Below, in pieces: positions 34,312 through 45,475 of a stretch of DNA of 64,000 nucleotides. The stretch is from Carettochelys insculpta (Eukaryota; Chordata; Testudines; Carettochelyidae). The first letter of the stretch is position 1; every line of letters starts with the position of its first letter. The position numbers were made by a program, and so were the translations under genes. The notes under the pieces were generated by a model. The model ran no database searches. It saw only the letters and a program-made list of their open reading frames with translations, and was not told where the DNA came from. Where the stretch lies: positions 238,126,501-238,190,500 of the forward strand of contig NC_134137.1 in the NCBI RefSeq assembly GCF_033958435.1, written 5' to 3'.

Positions 34312-35215
34312 CACAGAATCCTAGAAATTTAGAGATGGAGTGGACCTCAGAGTGTCACTGAGTTCAGTGTCCTGCACTGAGGCAGGACTGAGGAAACCTA
34401 GACCATTTTGGACAGGTATTTATCCAAACTTGCAATGATGGAGATTCTACAATTCCCTTTGGAAGCCTGCTCTAGAGATTAGCTATCCTTCTAGTTAGAT
34501 ATTGGGAAAAGCTATCTAACCTAAGTCTCCCATGTAGCAAATTAAGCTAATTATTTCTTCTCTCTAGAGGGTGTGGAGCCCAGGGCAGAAGTGACAAGTA
34601 CATCACTTCTGGGACTGCTCTGTCACTTCTGGGGCCAACTGAACTCGTCCATGGGTTCCCTGAAGCATGGGGTCTGGAGCAATCACCCTCTTTGCCGCAC
34701 CCTAGGGAGAAATCTGGCCCTACCTTCACTCGATATGAAGAAAAGTTGATCACAGTTCTACTTATAACAGCCCTTATGGCTTTGGAAATTTTATCAAATC
34801 CCCGCTCTATCTATTTTCAAGACTAAACATGCCCACTATTTTTAATCCTTCCTGACAGTTCAGGTCTTCAAAGCATTTCATGTTTGTTGCTGGGGTCTCT
34901 TCTAGACTCTTCAATTTTCCCACATCCTTCGTAGACACGGTACCCCATCCGAGGCCTAACTAGTGCTGAGTAGAGCAGGGCAATTTCCTTCTGTGTCTTA
35001 CCTACACCACTGCTATTAATGCACCCTAGAATCATACTAACTTTTTTTCACAACCGCATCACATTGTTAACTCATATTCAGTTGGTGATCCACAATACTT
35101 CCCACCTCCTTCTCAACAGTACTACCACGTGGTCACTTATTCTCCATTTTGTAATTTTGAGTTTGACATGTTCTTCTCAGCTGCAAATCTGAAGCTGCAC
35201 CAATCTGTCCTGCAG
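34312..35215 (-). pseudogene. CR1 LINE 3' fragment, heavily decayed
   Basis: On minus, the CR1 ORF2p C-terminus and 3' UTR are recognisable from DNA blocks such as 'gaggcctaactagtgctgag', 'cacaaccgcatcacattgtt' and 'gcaatgatggagattctaca'. Stops and indels are frequent. The segment 34560-34740 does not match CR1 and is probably a later insertion. Confidence 0.82.
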
Positions 35216-38200
35216 CCAAGAGTGTTTCATTTCATGCACAGTAGTTTATGGTGTAGCAGTGAGAGATTCCACTTGATGTTTTAACTGGTCAAAGCTAGGC
35301 TGGGTGAACCAGATTTTAATTTTGCCACAAAGCTGATCTCTCTCTTTCCAAACTGATCTTGCTATTTTGGCCTTTTTATTCCTACTGTTTCGGAAGTACT
35401 TTCCCTCCATGGTCTTAAACTGCCTAAGTTATCTGTCATCTTATTGACGTACTACTTCTATGAGAGGGAAATATATCCTGATGCAAAGATCCAGCACCAG
35501 ATCGATACAACATTTAAATCCTCAGAACAGAACTGGGATTTAAGTTGTGTCTAGGCCTTAACATGCACTTCTGCAAAGGGTTGTTTTTGATTCACATATC
35601 TTGGTGGCCTAGCTGGTTGAATTGTCAATGCACTGAAATCACTGCTGCATGGGCAGAACCCCGGTGCAATTATCACTACAAGGGTGAAATGCTTTCCAAG
35701 CTGAAAGTGCTATTATACTAGAAGGCATGAAAAGAAGAGTCCCCCGATTGCAAAAATTCTGACTGAATGGTTATTTCAAGTCAGGAGTTGCTCAGACAAG
35801 TTTTTCCAATAGTATCCCCTAATTCAGACACATTGGAACCAGATGTTTCCTTTATGTCGCTACCGATCACAGGAAGAAAAACACGAAACTGATGCACAAA
35901 AAACTTTGCAAGTGACAGCTTGAGTGCAGAATTTTGTAATGCTAAGTCTGTGAGCTCTGTATTAAATAAGTTCCAAAACAGGATGTTGCAGTGCATGCCT
36001 AATATCCCTTTTCTACCACACCCCAGAAATGTCTGTTGCTATCTGAGCCATAAATTGCATTAAAGAGTGGCAATCAAACAGCATTGCAAAAGATCACATC
36101 TATTTCAGCATATGTAATGTGGAGGTTTCATTGCTTTAGTTCTGGTGCTGGGGGTGAGAGGGAGGAAGGGAGAAGGAAAGAAAGGTGCCCCACCTTGAGA
36201 CATAAAACAGCAAAAACTGTGCTTAGCTTACTCTAGTTACAGAAATAAATTGTCATGTTTGTTAGCAATATATATAAGCAACAGACTCACATAATGGGTT
36301 TAGCCTGTGCTAATTACTGGTCCTGTAATTCAAATAGAGCCAGGATAAAAATTAGATCCTAATCTGGCTAGTCATATGACAATTCATGCTGTCCTTGATT
36401 ACAGGCATTCACGCTCCATGAGTGAAAACGCCACTGTTAATTCTGTGACAAACCCAGAAAGTCTCAATTTAGGGCTACAGTTAACAGGAAAGTTTCAGGG
36501 GTTTTAGCAACTTAGTCTCTTGATCTGTGGGACTCTACAAGTTGTCCAGCAGGGGCAAAAACACTTTAAAAGATAGCTTGCACTTTTTGAAAAAAGAAAA
36601 CAACCGGCTGCTATTTATTATTTGGCAGGAACAGAACACAGGCTTTAGAATTTAAGCAAAAAAGACCTCTGGCGATGAGGAAACGAGCCTAGACATTTTT
36701 CATGAATGGGGCAGAGCTGCTTAACTCTGACTGGCTTGTTTTCTTTTCTTCCTATTCACATCACTCAAGTCCCACCTTCCTGCCTTAAAAGGCAGCTCGT
36801 TCCCTGGCAGCAAGACAAGTATCTGTTTGATGTCAGCACCCTTTCATTTGCTTAAAAGCATCTTTTTTTCAAGCCACTAAATTGAAAGTGACCACCGCGT
36901 CGAGAACTAACCCGTTTCCAGCACTCTTTGCAGAACCAGTCTGCTTTCACATTTGAGAGATATCATTAATTTTCTAATGAATAATGAGATCAGAGAGCCT
37001 GCATGCTGTATTATGTGTAGGAAAATGCGTATGCAAATCAGCATGGCTCTGGTAGCTTCCCAGGGGAACTTTAAAGCTTATCATATCATTAAGTCTGATA
37101 ACAATTCATTTTTTAAAGTAATGCAAAAAAAGTCTATTCACCAACTATTTGTAATAATATGTTTATAATATGAAAGAGAAAGGTGACAGGATCATATATG
37201 AGAAAAATGCAACCAGAAATTCTTTACACTTTGAAGAACGCACCATGTATGACTGGAGGCCAGCTTGGGAAAAATATCCATATATTTACATAGTTTAACT
37301 TTGTGAAATATATTGAATGTAACGAAAATGCTGTCACACTTGAGTATTATACTCCAATGTAGATTTTGTTTCCCAAACATCCTGAAGTAGATCCAAATAT
37401 TATTCCAGGATACAGCTTTCAATTATTTTGGGGAACCCTACCACTATTTTTCTAAGATCCCACTAATGACAGAACTCTAAGGCCAAATTGTGATCTCATT
37501 TAAATTAATGGTAAAAAAGGATGCGACTACCTCATCATTAACTCAACTGACACCAGTATAAATGACATCAGAATAAATGAAACTAAGATGAGGTCTCTCA
37601 TTTTTATTATGCGTTTACCACCTTGACACCTTTTAATTTGTTTCCCTAGTCTCCTGTGCCCTCTTTCATAGACATCTAAAATATCTGATTTCCCAACACA
37701 GTTATTTTGCAGACTATGGCTGCATTGCACAGAAGCTTAAACTAGAGAGAGAAAGCGGTGTAACTCTTCACCTCCTAGCAGCAGATAGAAGTTATGCATC
37801 CACAGCAGTGCACTCACAGAAGTTTCCATGGTAGTTACTCAAAGAGATTGTACATTGCAGATCTCAAACTACAAAGGAGCTATATCTGATGAGGTGGGGA
37901 ATGGGCCCTCTGCCTTGTGCATTAGCTAGTGCCAGGAGCAGTGTAAGTGACCGTTATATAGGTGTAGTAACAGATTCAGGCAGACATACTCTCTACAGCA
38001 CCTCTGGAGTCTTGGGTTGGAATTTTCAGACACCTAAGGGAGGCACATGCCAATGGGATTTCAGTGGGAGCTGGAATTCTAATTGCTCTGCATGACTTTG
38101 AAACTATCCCTCTGTATGCCTGCTTTTGTACTGCGTGCTCGTAATTATCTCTCTGTCATCACAGAGTCATTGCTGCATGTTCTCCCACCCCAATGTAGTA

Positions 38201-38779
38201 CTGATAAACTACACTGGCATTTCTCTCCTCTGTACAGCTGGGGAAATACTAGCTTGCATTCTACTTACTAGAATCAGGTTCCCTGAGCCAGAACAGAGTA
38301 TCACAGGATCCAGTCACCACTAGAGCACTCACTCCTGGTTACTCTGGGGATTATCTTCTTTCATAGGTCCATCTGACTCCCCTTTCTATCACGCATTCAT
38401 GTGCTGTGCTACTTCTCTCTCTCTCTCTCTGACTCAGCACGCTCCCTCTTTATGGCTTGTCCTTTTGGCCAGGACACCAAAACTTTCCCCTCCCAAGGGA
38501 ATCAAAGTCCTATAGGACAATTGTCCCTGGTAATCTACTTCTCTACTATCTAGGTCTGTGCCATGTCCCCAGTGGCTGGTGGGGAAACCAAGATCAACCC
38601 TCTACTTCAGACTCCAGGCCAGGCACTGCTTTCCTCCTAGACCTTGTTGCTCCGCATTTGCTGGGCTTCTTCCCACATCTTTTGTCTTCCTCTCTCTGAG
38701 TTTACCACTCAAAATTCTCTCCTCACATGAGGGATTGAAGACTACTTAACAAGACATGGGAATTCATTCTCCTGCTCTA
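35216..38779. other. Long repeat-poor stretch, candidate non-coding regulatory DNA
   Basis: No transposon was recognised in about 3.5 kb, the longest clean run of the window. It contains TAATTA cores, an octamer ATGCAAAT (about 37031), a CpG-bearing segment near 36895-36905 and a (TC)n tract at 38414-38430. No exon is visible. Absence of repeats is compatible with selective constraint but does not prove it. Confidence 0.35.
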
Positions 38780-39672
38780 CTCTGTACTGCTTAGGTCTCA
38801 GTTGGAGTATTGTGTCCAGTTCTGGGCACCACACTTCAAGGAAGATGTGGAGAAATTGGAGAGGGTCCAGAAAGAGCAACAAGAATTATTAAAGGTCTAG
38901 AGAACATGAGCTATGAGGGAAGAGTGAAATATCTGGCCTTGTTTAATTTAGAGAAGAGAAGACTTAGAGGGGTCATGATAGAAGTCTTTGGCCGTATCTA
39001 CACGTGCCCCAAACTTCGAAATGGCCATGCAAATGGCCATTTCGAAGTTTACTAATGAAGCGCTGAAATGCATATTCAGCGCTTCATTAGCATGCGGGCG
39101 GCAGCGGCGCTTCGAAATTGATGCGCCTTGCCGCCGCGTGGCGCGTCCAGACGGGGCTCCTTTTTGAAAGGACGCCACCTACTTCGAAGTCCCCTGGGAA
39201 TAAGGGGACTTCGAAGTAGGCGGGGCCCTTTCGAAAAGGAGCCCCGTCTGGACGCGCCGCGCGGCGGCATGGCGCATCAATTTCGAAGCGCCACTGCCGC
39301 CCGCATGCTAATGAAGCGCTGAATATGCATTTCAGCGCTTCATTAGTAAACTTCGAAATGGCCATTTGCATGGCCATTTCAAAGTTTGGGGCACGTGTAG
39401 ACGTAGCCTTCAAGCACCTAAAAGAGGGTTACAAGGAGGAATAAGGTTTAGGTTGGACATTAGCAAAAACTTCCCAGCTGTCAGGGTGGTTAAACACTGG
39501 AATAAATTGCCTCCGGAGGTTGTGGAATCTCCATCACTGGAGATATTTAAGAGCAGGTTAGACAGACATGTATCAGGGATGGTCTAGATGGTGCTTGCTC
39601 CTGCCATGAGGGCAGGGGACTGGACTCAATGACCTCTCGAGGTCCCTTCCAGTTCTAGTGTTCCATAAGTCT
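38780..39672 (+). pseudogene. CR1 LINE 3' fragment split by a palindromic MITE
   Basis: The left part (38780-38989) encodes the ORF2p tail (ATRIIKGLENMSYEGRVKYL) and the right part (39409-39672) continues it (FRLDISKNFPAVRVVKHW) to the 3' UTR 'tgacctctcgaggtcccttc' and an end near 39670. Removing the MITE at 38990-39408 rejoins the expected CR1 order, so the CR1 is older than the MITE. Confidence 0.92.
38990..39408. mobile_element. Near-perfect palindromic foldback MITE
   Basis: The inverted ends are GGCCGTATCTACACGTGCC and GGCACGTGTAGACGTAGCC. Arms of about 200 bp mirror each other about a centre near 39199 (ACTTCGAAGT on both sides of 'cccctgggaataagggg'). Mirrored blocks include GAAGCGCTGAA, GGCCATTTCGAAG and CGTCTGGACGCGCC. 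Only scattered mismatches occur and CpG is dense, so it is young. The flanks TTT and TTC show at most an imperfect 3-bp TSD. Frames on both strands are mirror artefacts. Confidence 0.93.
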
Positions 39673-40194
39673 ATGATTACCCTCAAACATGCTTCCCTAC
39701 TCCCAGGTGTGGGGGGACCTTGCAGGCCACTTTCCTGCAGCCCCTTCCTTCTGCCAAATTCTTGACTTTATACCAGCCCTTCCTGTTATTTTTCAGTTGG
39801 CCTCCCTCATGAATCAGCCTTTCTAGACCCATCTGTCCTACAGTTGCAGCCTACCAGGTTGATTAACTAAATGTAAGCCACTCTGTCTTGTGTGGGATGA
39901 ACACACCAGTTACACAGCCTTTCAAAGTTAGCTATGTTGTACCAGATTCACAGAGGGATTTAGGTGTGGTCAGGGCACTCTCCTTTCTCCTCCTTTGGCA
40001 AAGAGGAGGGAATTGAATACCGTACCTAGAGTGAGGCAGCACTGAACATGTCTAGAGGCAGAAACATAGGTGTCTAAGGACCTTTTACAACAAAAGATTA
40101 GGCGCTGAGTGCATGTAGGTGCCTACAGAGTGAGGAGGGCTCCCTCTTTGATCTTTGAACACTCAATGTTAAGATCAAGACACTGGAGAGACTT
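39673..40194. other. Unassigned sequence upstream of Gypsy pol
   Basis: It may include decayed gag or protease sequence of the downstream retroelement, but no motif was recognised. Confidence 0.35.
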
Positions 40195-42765
40195 CTTGCC
40201 AAGGCACTTTTTGCAGACACCAATCATTCCAATATTGAAGAAAGATGGCTCTATTCGTATTTGAGGAGATTTTAAGCTCGCTTTTAACCTGTGTTGTGTG
40301 CACAGCAATACCCTCTACCTCACATCAATGACCTCTTTGAGGGCCTGGCTGAGGGACAAAAGTTCAACAAGATTGATCTGAACCAAGCATACTTATGTAC
40401 ATCGATGAGAAGTCCCATGAGCTGTTGACTATTGTGATATATAAAGGGCTTTATTGTTACTGTTGCTTACCCTTCAAAATAATATCTGCCCCAGCTTTGT
40501 TCCAGAGGGCTACAGACCAGATCTTTCATGACTTGCCAGGAGTCCTGTGCTATCTCGATGACATCCTGGTCCCTGGTAAGAATAAGGAGGATCACTTTAA
40601 GAACTTACAGGCTACCCTACAAAGACTGATAAGAGTATGGCCTATGAGTACGCAAAGACAAGTGTGCATTCTTTCAGTCCTTTCTGGAATAGTTGGGACA
40701 CATCATTGTTGCTACTAGCCTTCGTAGGCCCATGAAAAAGTTAGGGCTACTATGAAGGTACCATCCCCTGAAACTGTTACTCAGCTTCACTCATTTCTAG
40801 GACTATGGATCTGTTATGGAAAGTTTATCTCACAGTTAGCCACTCTGCTAAAACTACTTCATGAACCCTTTGTCCAGAAGAAGACCTGAAAGTAGACTGA
40901 AACGAGTGATGCTGCATTTAACAAAGCTAAATGTACATTGCTAAACTTGGAGGTCCTGGCATTTTTTTTAAATCCATTTTTACCTTTATGTTGGCCTGCA
41001 ATGCTTCCCCTTATGGAATGGGAGCTGGCTTGCCACACACTATGCTTTCAGAACAATAGGGACCAATCACTTTTGCTTCATGCCCTTTAAGTAAAGTAGA
41101 GACTAACCATACACAAATTGCATACAAAGATTGGGAATTGTTTTCAGGATTCAGAAATTTCATCAGTACCTGTTTGATTGGAAGTTTGCACTTCTCACTA
41201 ACCATTGACCTCTGACTTCAATTTTTGGTCCACACACAGGCATTCCAACATTAGCTGCTAATCATATACAACGATGGATGTTGTTGCTCTCTGGACACAC
41301 ATATGAAATCAGATATAGGAAATCCACTCTGCATTGCAATATAGATGATCTCTCAAAGCTGCATTGGCCAGTCAAATATAAAGATGTTGGCCAGAAGGAA
41401 ATATTCTGTTTTGAACAGGTAAAGAACATACTCATCACTGCTTTTCAAGTTAAGAAAGCAATTTGTGTTGACCCAGTGGCGTCCCAAGTTGTGGACCTAG
41501 TGAGGCATGGAACATCTTTACAGGATTTTCAAGTCTCAACTGACCTTATTTCCTACATGTTCAGGAGGATGGAGTTACCAGTCCACTCTGGGTGCTCGTT
41601 GTGGAGAATCCATGTTAGTATTCAAATGCTACTGAGACCACAGATGTTAGAAGAGCAACATTTAGGTCGCTGTGACATGGTGCTCCTGAAAGAAATTGCA
41701 TGAAGCTATTTTTGTGACCTGGCTTTGACTGTCACATTGAAGAAAAAGAAAGAGCTTGTATTTCATGTCAGGGTGTGAGAAATGAACCCCAGTTGGCCCC
41801 TCTACACCAGTGGGACTGCCTGAAAAACTGTGGCAGTGTATTCATGTTGATTTTGCTGGCCCATTTGAAGGAAGCATGTTCTTGGTGGTGGTAGATGCCC
41901 ATTCTAAATGGCAAGAAGTCTCAATAACGCCATCCACTACTGCTGAGAGTACTATACAAAAACTGTGCAGAATCTTTAGTTGGTTTGGTCTGCCAGAACA
42001 ACTAGTGAGTGACAACAGTCCACAGTTTGTTTCTCAGGAGTTTGGAAATTTTATGAAAGCAAATGGGATTCATCACCTCACTTCAACTCCACATCATTCG
42101 TCCAGCTGAAAGGTTTGTGCAGACATTGAAACAACCTTTGAAATCAGCCAGGGGGCATTCACTCATTCAAAAGCATCTGGACACCTCCTTATTATCCTAC
42201 AGAAACATACCTCATGCTACAACCAAAGTGGTGTCTCCAGCCTTCCTAATGATGGGACTAAGCTGCTCACTTACTGTGATCTGCTGTAATCTTCTGAACC
42301 ATGATTCATTGTGAAATGTCATCAGGTGCACATCCAGGGCAAAAGACTGAACCTTTAGTCCGTGACAGCTGGTTTTAGCGCTAAACAATGATTCTGGAGC
42401 TGAATGGGTCCCTGCCACTCTTATAGCTCAGACAAGGCCTCTTTTCTACACTGTCAGGGCTGTGGAGAATCTCATTTGGCAGGGGAATGTAGACCAGCTG
42501 TTGCCAGGTTATGTCTGCCCCCAGGCCACATCTCCAGTTGAGTTGCCTGACCGCCACTAGTGCTGAGATACCAAGTCAAGAGTCACCAGTTCCTGATTCT
42601 CCTCCTCCATTATTGCCTGAGGCAAACACAAATCCCGTCCCTGATCAGACTGACTCAATCACCTCTCCTGTTCATGCTTGTCCTGAGCCCACAGTCAGGC
42701 CCACATCCATAACACCTTCAGATGTAAGAGCGCCAGACGTCCACTGTAATCTACTGAGAGAATGA
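40195..42765 (+). pseudogene. Ty3/Gypsy-type pol (K02A2.6-like lineage), decayed
   Basis: Domain order is reverse transcriptase, RNase H and integrase, as in Ty3/Gypsy elements. RT: DGSIRI, a stop, then GDFK near 40240-40275; SAPALFQRAT and the catalytic CYLDDILVPG (YLDD near 40551). The connection and RNase H regions are badly broken (40700-41260). The RNase H/integrase join gives MLLLSGHTYEIRYRKSTLHC. Integrase shows HVDFAGPFEGSMFLVVVDAH (first Asp) and LVSDNSPQFVSQEF (second Asp) in 41810-42109. After a frameshift it continues with AERFVQTLK, which holds the third acidic residue. A Pro-rich tail runs to 42765. Multiple stops and frameshifts show it is dead. A purine-rich tract near 42902-42920 may be a polypurine tract before a 3' LTR. 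Confidence 0.9.
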
Positions 42766-43689
42766 AGGTCTCCTCAGCGGCTGGATCTTTAGTTAAGACT
42801 AATTCTTGGTTATTAGGCAAAATAGTCCCCAGAGTTAGTCAGGAACAGTGTCAGTCTATTCTTATTCCCTAGATTAGTGTTTGTTCTATTAAGGTGTGGT
42901 GGAGGCGGGGAGGAGGAGGAGTATGTTGCGTATTGGGCTGTGGTAGTGATAGATTTGATTGCTTCTTAGTAACTGAGTTAGATCATTTGGGGGTTAGTCC
43001 AGATGGCGTGAGATGGACTAAATGGGAAAGCAGATCTCTGTACTCAAGTGATTTCTTCCTAAAGTCAGTGACTCCAAACAATATAAATGTAATGAGCCAT
43101 TGTATGTACCTGAATACATTGTAAATCCAGCTGCAGTAGGAGAATCTGGAGTCTCAAAACTGCTCTTAAGGCACTCTTATGAGATATCAGATGCCTCTGT
43201 GACAGGGTGGCCTGCCACACGGACCGGACAGCCAGGGCCAAAGCTACCCTGATTACAGAATGAGCCTCACCTGAGGAGGTTCAAGCAATTCTCCATAAAG
43301 AGTCAGACACAGGGCATAATAAAGCCCATATAGAGAAAGAGCTGGAAAGAGAAGAAATTCAAAGTGTGAGCAAACATGAGTGAGACTAAGGCAAGATCCT
43401 GATTAAACAGCAAAGAGACAGAGGTACGAAGGGACTTTTGAGAGGCTGGAGAGGAAGTGGTCAGAAAAAATGCTGCTCCTATAAAGGAACAGCTTCAGCT
43501 TTTTAACACAAGGCCCTGACTGGGAACCCAGAGAAAGGATGGGATTGGGTTCCCTTGCGCCTACAAGCCTATGGAAGTGGTTAGTGAGCCAAGGAAGGAG
43601 CTGCAGGCTGAGCCAAAGACAGACTGAGAAATAGCCCGAGAGAGGGCACCAAGACTTGTTTCTGTCAGATATTTTCTTATGAGCTGGTG
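42766..43689. other. Possible Gypsy 3' UTR/LTR remnant and unassigned sequence
   Basis: A G/A-rich tract near 42902-42920 followed by TGTTGCGTATTGGG could be a polypurine tract and LTR start. No second LTR copy is in the window to prove it. The rest is unassigned. Confidence 0.3.
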
Positions 43690-43860
43690 CTGTAGCTGGG
43701 CTGATGCCAAAGTGTTGGAGATAACAGGTGGGTGAGGTAATAGCTTTTATCGACTCTAATGGTGAAAGACAAGTTCTGAGCTTAACCAGAGCTCTTCTTC
43801 GGGTTTGAGAAATACACACTGAATACAAGAGGAAACAGATTGTGCAGCACAGAAGCTTTC
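43690..43860 (+). repeat. Dispersed 'GGTGGGTGAGGTAATA' repeat
   Basis: 'aggtgggtgaggtaatagct' and 'gagctcttcttcgggtttga' are hallmarks of a repeat I recall from amniote genomes. Its start ('gctgtagctgggctgatgcc') and its 'agctcttcttc' block resemble the Penelope-linked repeat in layout. Assignment is uncertain. Confidence 0.45.
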
Positions 43861-44506
43861 AAATGTGGTATGACATTGCCACCTTTCTCTGCTGCTGCTG
43901 GCAGAGGCATTGCCTTCCACTCTGGGTGGCCAGAAATCTACATGCTATATACTTAAATGGCTCTGTTTGAATCAGTGTTAAACTGTGTGGTGAGACAGAG
44001 GTTTACTTCTGTTCCTGGCTTGGTATATCTTATAACAATAACCATCAGTCTGGGGTGACCCTGCCCAGTTTCTCAACAGTTTGCCCTGTGTCTGGCATTC
44101 TCAGCTGTGACTCGCTGAGGCAAGGAGTGCCCAGAACACTCACCCCCTGTACCCCCGCCCCTTGTCCCAGCACAGTGGACATGAGCAACAGTGGAGGGAA
44201 GGGAAGCATGGAGGGATCCAGGGAGCCATGGTGGGGCCTCAGAGAAGGGGCAGGATCGGTTGGGTCTCAGGGTAGAAGCAGGGTAGTGGGTGATCACATT
44301 TGTGTGATCAGAAAGTTGCCAACTCTACCCTCCTCACTCTTCCAGCTTTCAGGCTGCTGTCTCCAGCCTGCTGCTTCTGTGATGAAGGAATCCTGGAACT
44401 CTCTATTGGCTGCATCTGGAACTGTGCATAGTAATGAGCCATCAGGTTCATTACACTATGGTCATGAGTACCCTAGCACTTATGCTGGCAAAATATATGT
44501 CACTGA
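43861..44506. other. Unassigned sequence
   Basis: A 158-codon open frame (44055-44531, plus) has no recognisable domain, is Ser/Gly/Pro-rich and overlaps the next MITE, so I do not call it a gene. Confidence 0.4.
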
Positions 44507-45223
44507 GGCTGTGTCTACACTACAAAAATAACTTCCAATTTGCTTACTTTGAAGTACAAGTTCTAAGTAAGCAATTTCAAAGTAAAGTGTCCACATACAG
44601 CCTACTTCAAAGGTAAATTTTGAAGTAGGGCACTACTCCATTCCCGAGAATGGAGTAAGGACTTCAAATTCGGCTCCCAGGTTCAGCGGAGCATAACAAA
44701 AATGATTAAGGGGATGGAGCACAAGACCGGTGAGGAGAGGCTGAGGGATTTGGACTTGTTTAGTTTACAGAAGAGAAGACTAAGGGGTAATTTAAAAGCA
44801 GCCTTCAACTTCCTGAAGGGGAGCTCTAAAGAGGAGGGTGAGAAACTGTTCTCAGTCGGGTCAGATGGCAGAACAAGGAGTAATGGTCTGAAGTTACAGA
44901 GGGAGAAGTGTAGGTTGGGTATTAGAAAAACTGCTTCACCGGGAGGGCGGTGAAGCACTGGAATGCGTTGCCTAGAGAGGTGGTGGATTCTCCATCCCTA
45001 GAGGTTTTTAAGTCCCATCTTAACAAGGTCCTGGCTGGGATGACTTATTGGGGCTTGATCCTGCTTGAGGCAGGGGGCTGGACTAGATGACCTCCTGAGG
45101 TCCCTTCCAGCCCTGGGATTCTATGACTCTATGAAAATGTGTGTAGACTCTCTGCTGGCTACTTCGATGTAGTGCCTAACTTTGAAGTTAACTTTGAAGT
45201 TAGTTCCTAGAGTAGCCGCATCC
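44507..45223. mobile_element. Foldback MITE split by a CR1
   Basis: The left end GGCTGTGTCTACACTAC and the diverged right end AGAGTAGCCGCATCC bound an element with ACTTTGAAGT motifs. A CR1 copy occupies 44690-45135, leaving about 270 bp of MITE. The interior is largely CpG-decayed (TTTGAAG instead of TTCGAAG), so it is older than 38990-39408. Confidence 0.78.
44690..45135 (+). pseudogene. CR1 LINE 3' end nested in a MITE
   Basis: It encodes the ORF2p C-terminus ([40 protein letters not shown]) in 44702-44953, then breaks frame near the GGR-KHWNALPREVV region. The 3' UTR 'ctggactagatgacctcctg' ends GATTCTATGACTCTATGA. Its sequence differs from the 17085 and 53237 copies, so it is another CR1 subfamily. 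Confidence 0.92.
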
Positions 45224-45239
45224 CTGGGGAGGGAGGTGG

Positions 45240-45475
45240 TCACACCCTTGATAGACATAATTTTTTCCAACATAAGTGCTGTCGTACACAACACTTTGAT
45301 AGCAGGAGATGCTCTTTCACTGACATAGCTACTGCTGTTTGTTGACCTGGTTTTAGTATGTTGACAGGAGAGCTCTTTCCCTTTGGCATAACCTGAGCTC
45401 TTGTACGGGGTACAGCTGTATCAGCACAGCTGTACTGCTGTAAGCTGGTAAGTACAGACCTGGCCTAAGAATAAA
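45240..45475. mobile_element. MITE fragment with shared right terminus
   Basis: Ends AGTACAGACCTGGCC, a diverged version of the shared terminus. It contains 'tatgttgacaggagagc' and 'tgtactgctgtaagc' blocks. The left end is not identified. Confidence 0.4.

Noticed and set aside
39087..39413. Several overlapping frames on both strands
   Set aside because: They are mirror images created by the palindromic MITE.
44055..44531. 158-codon frame on plus
   Set aside because: No domain, low-complexity composition, and it runs into a MITE terminus.
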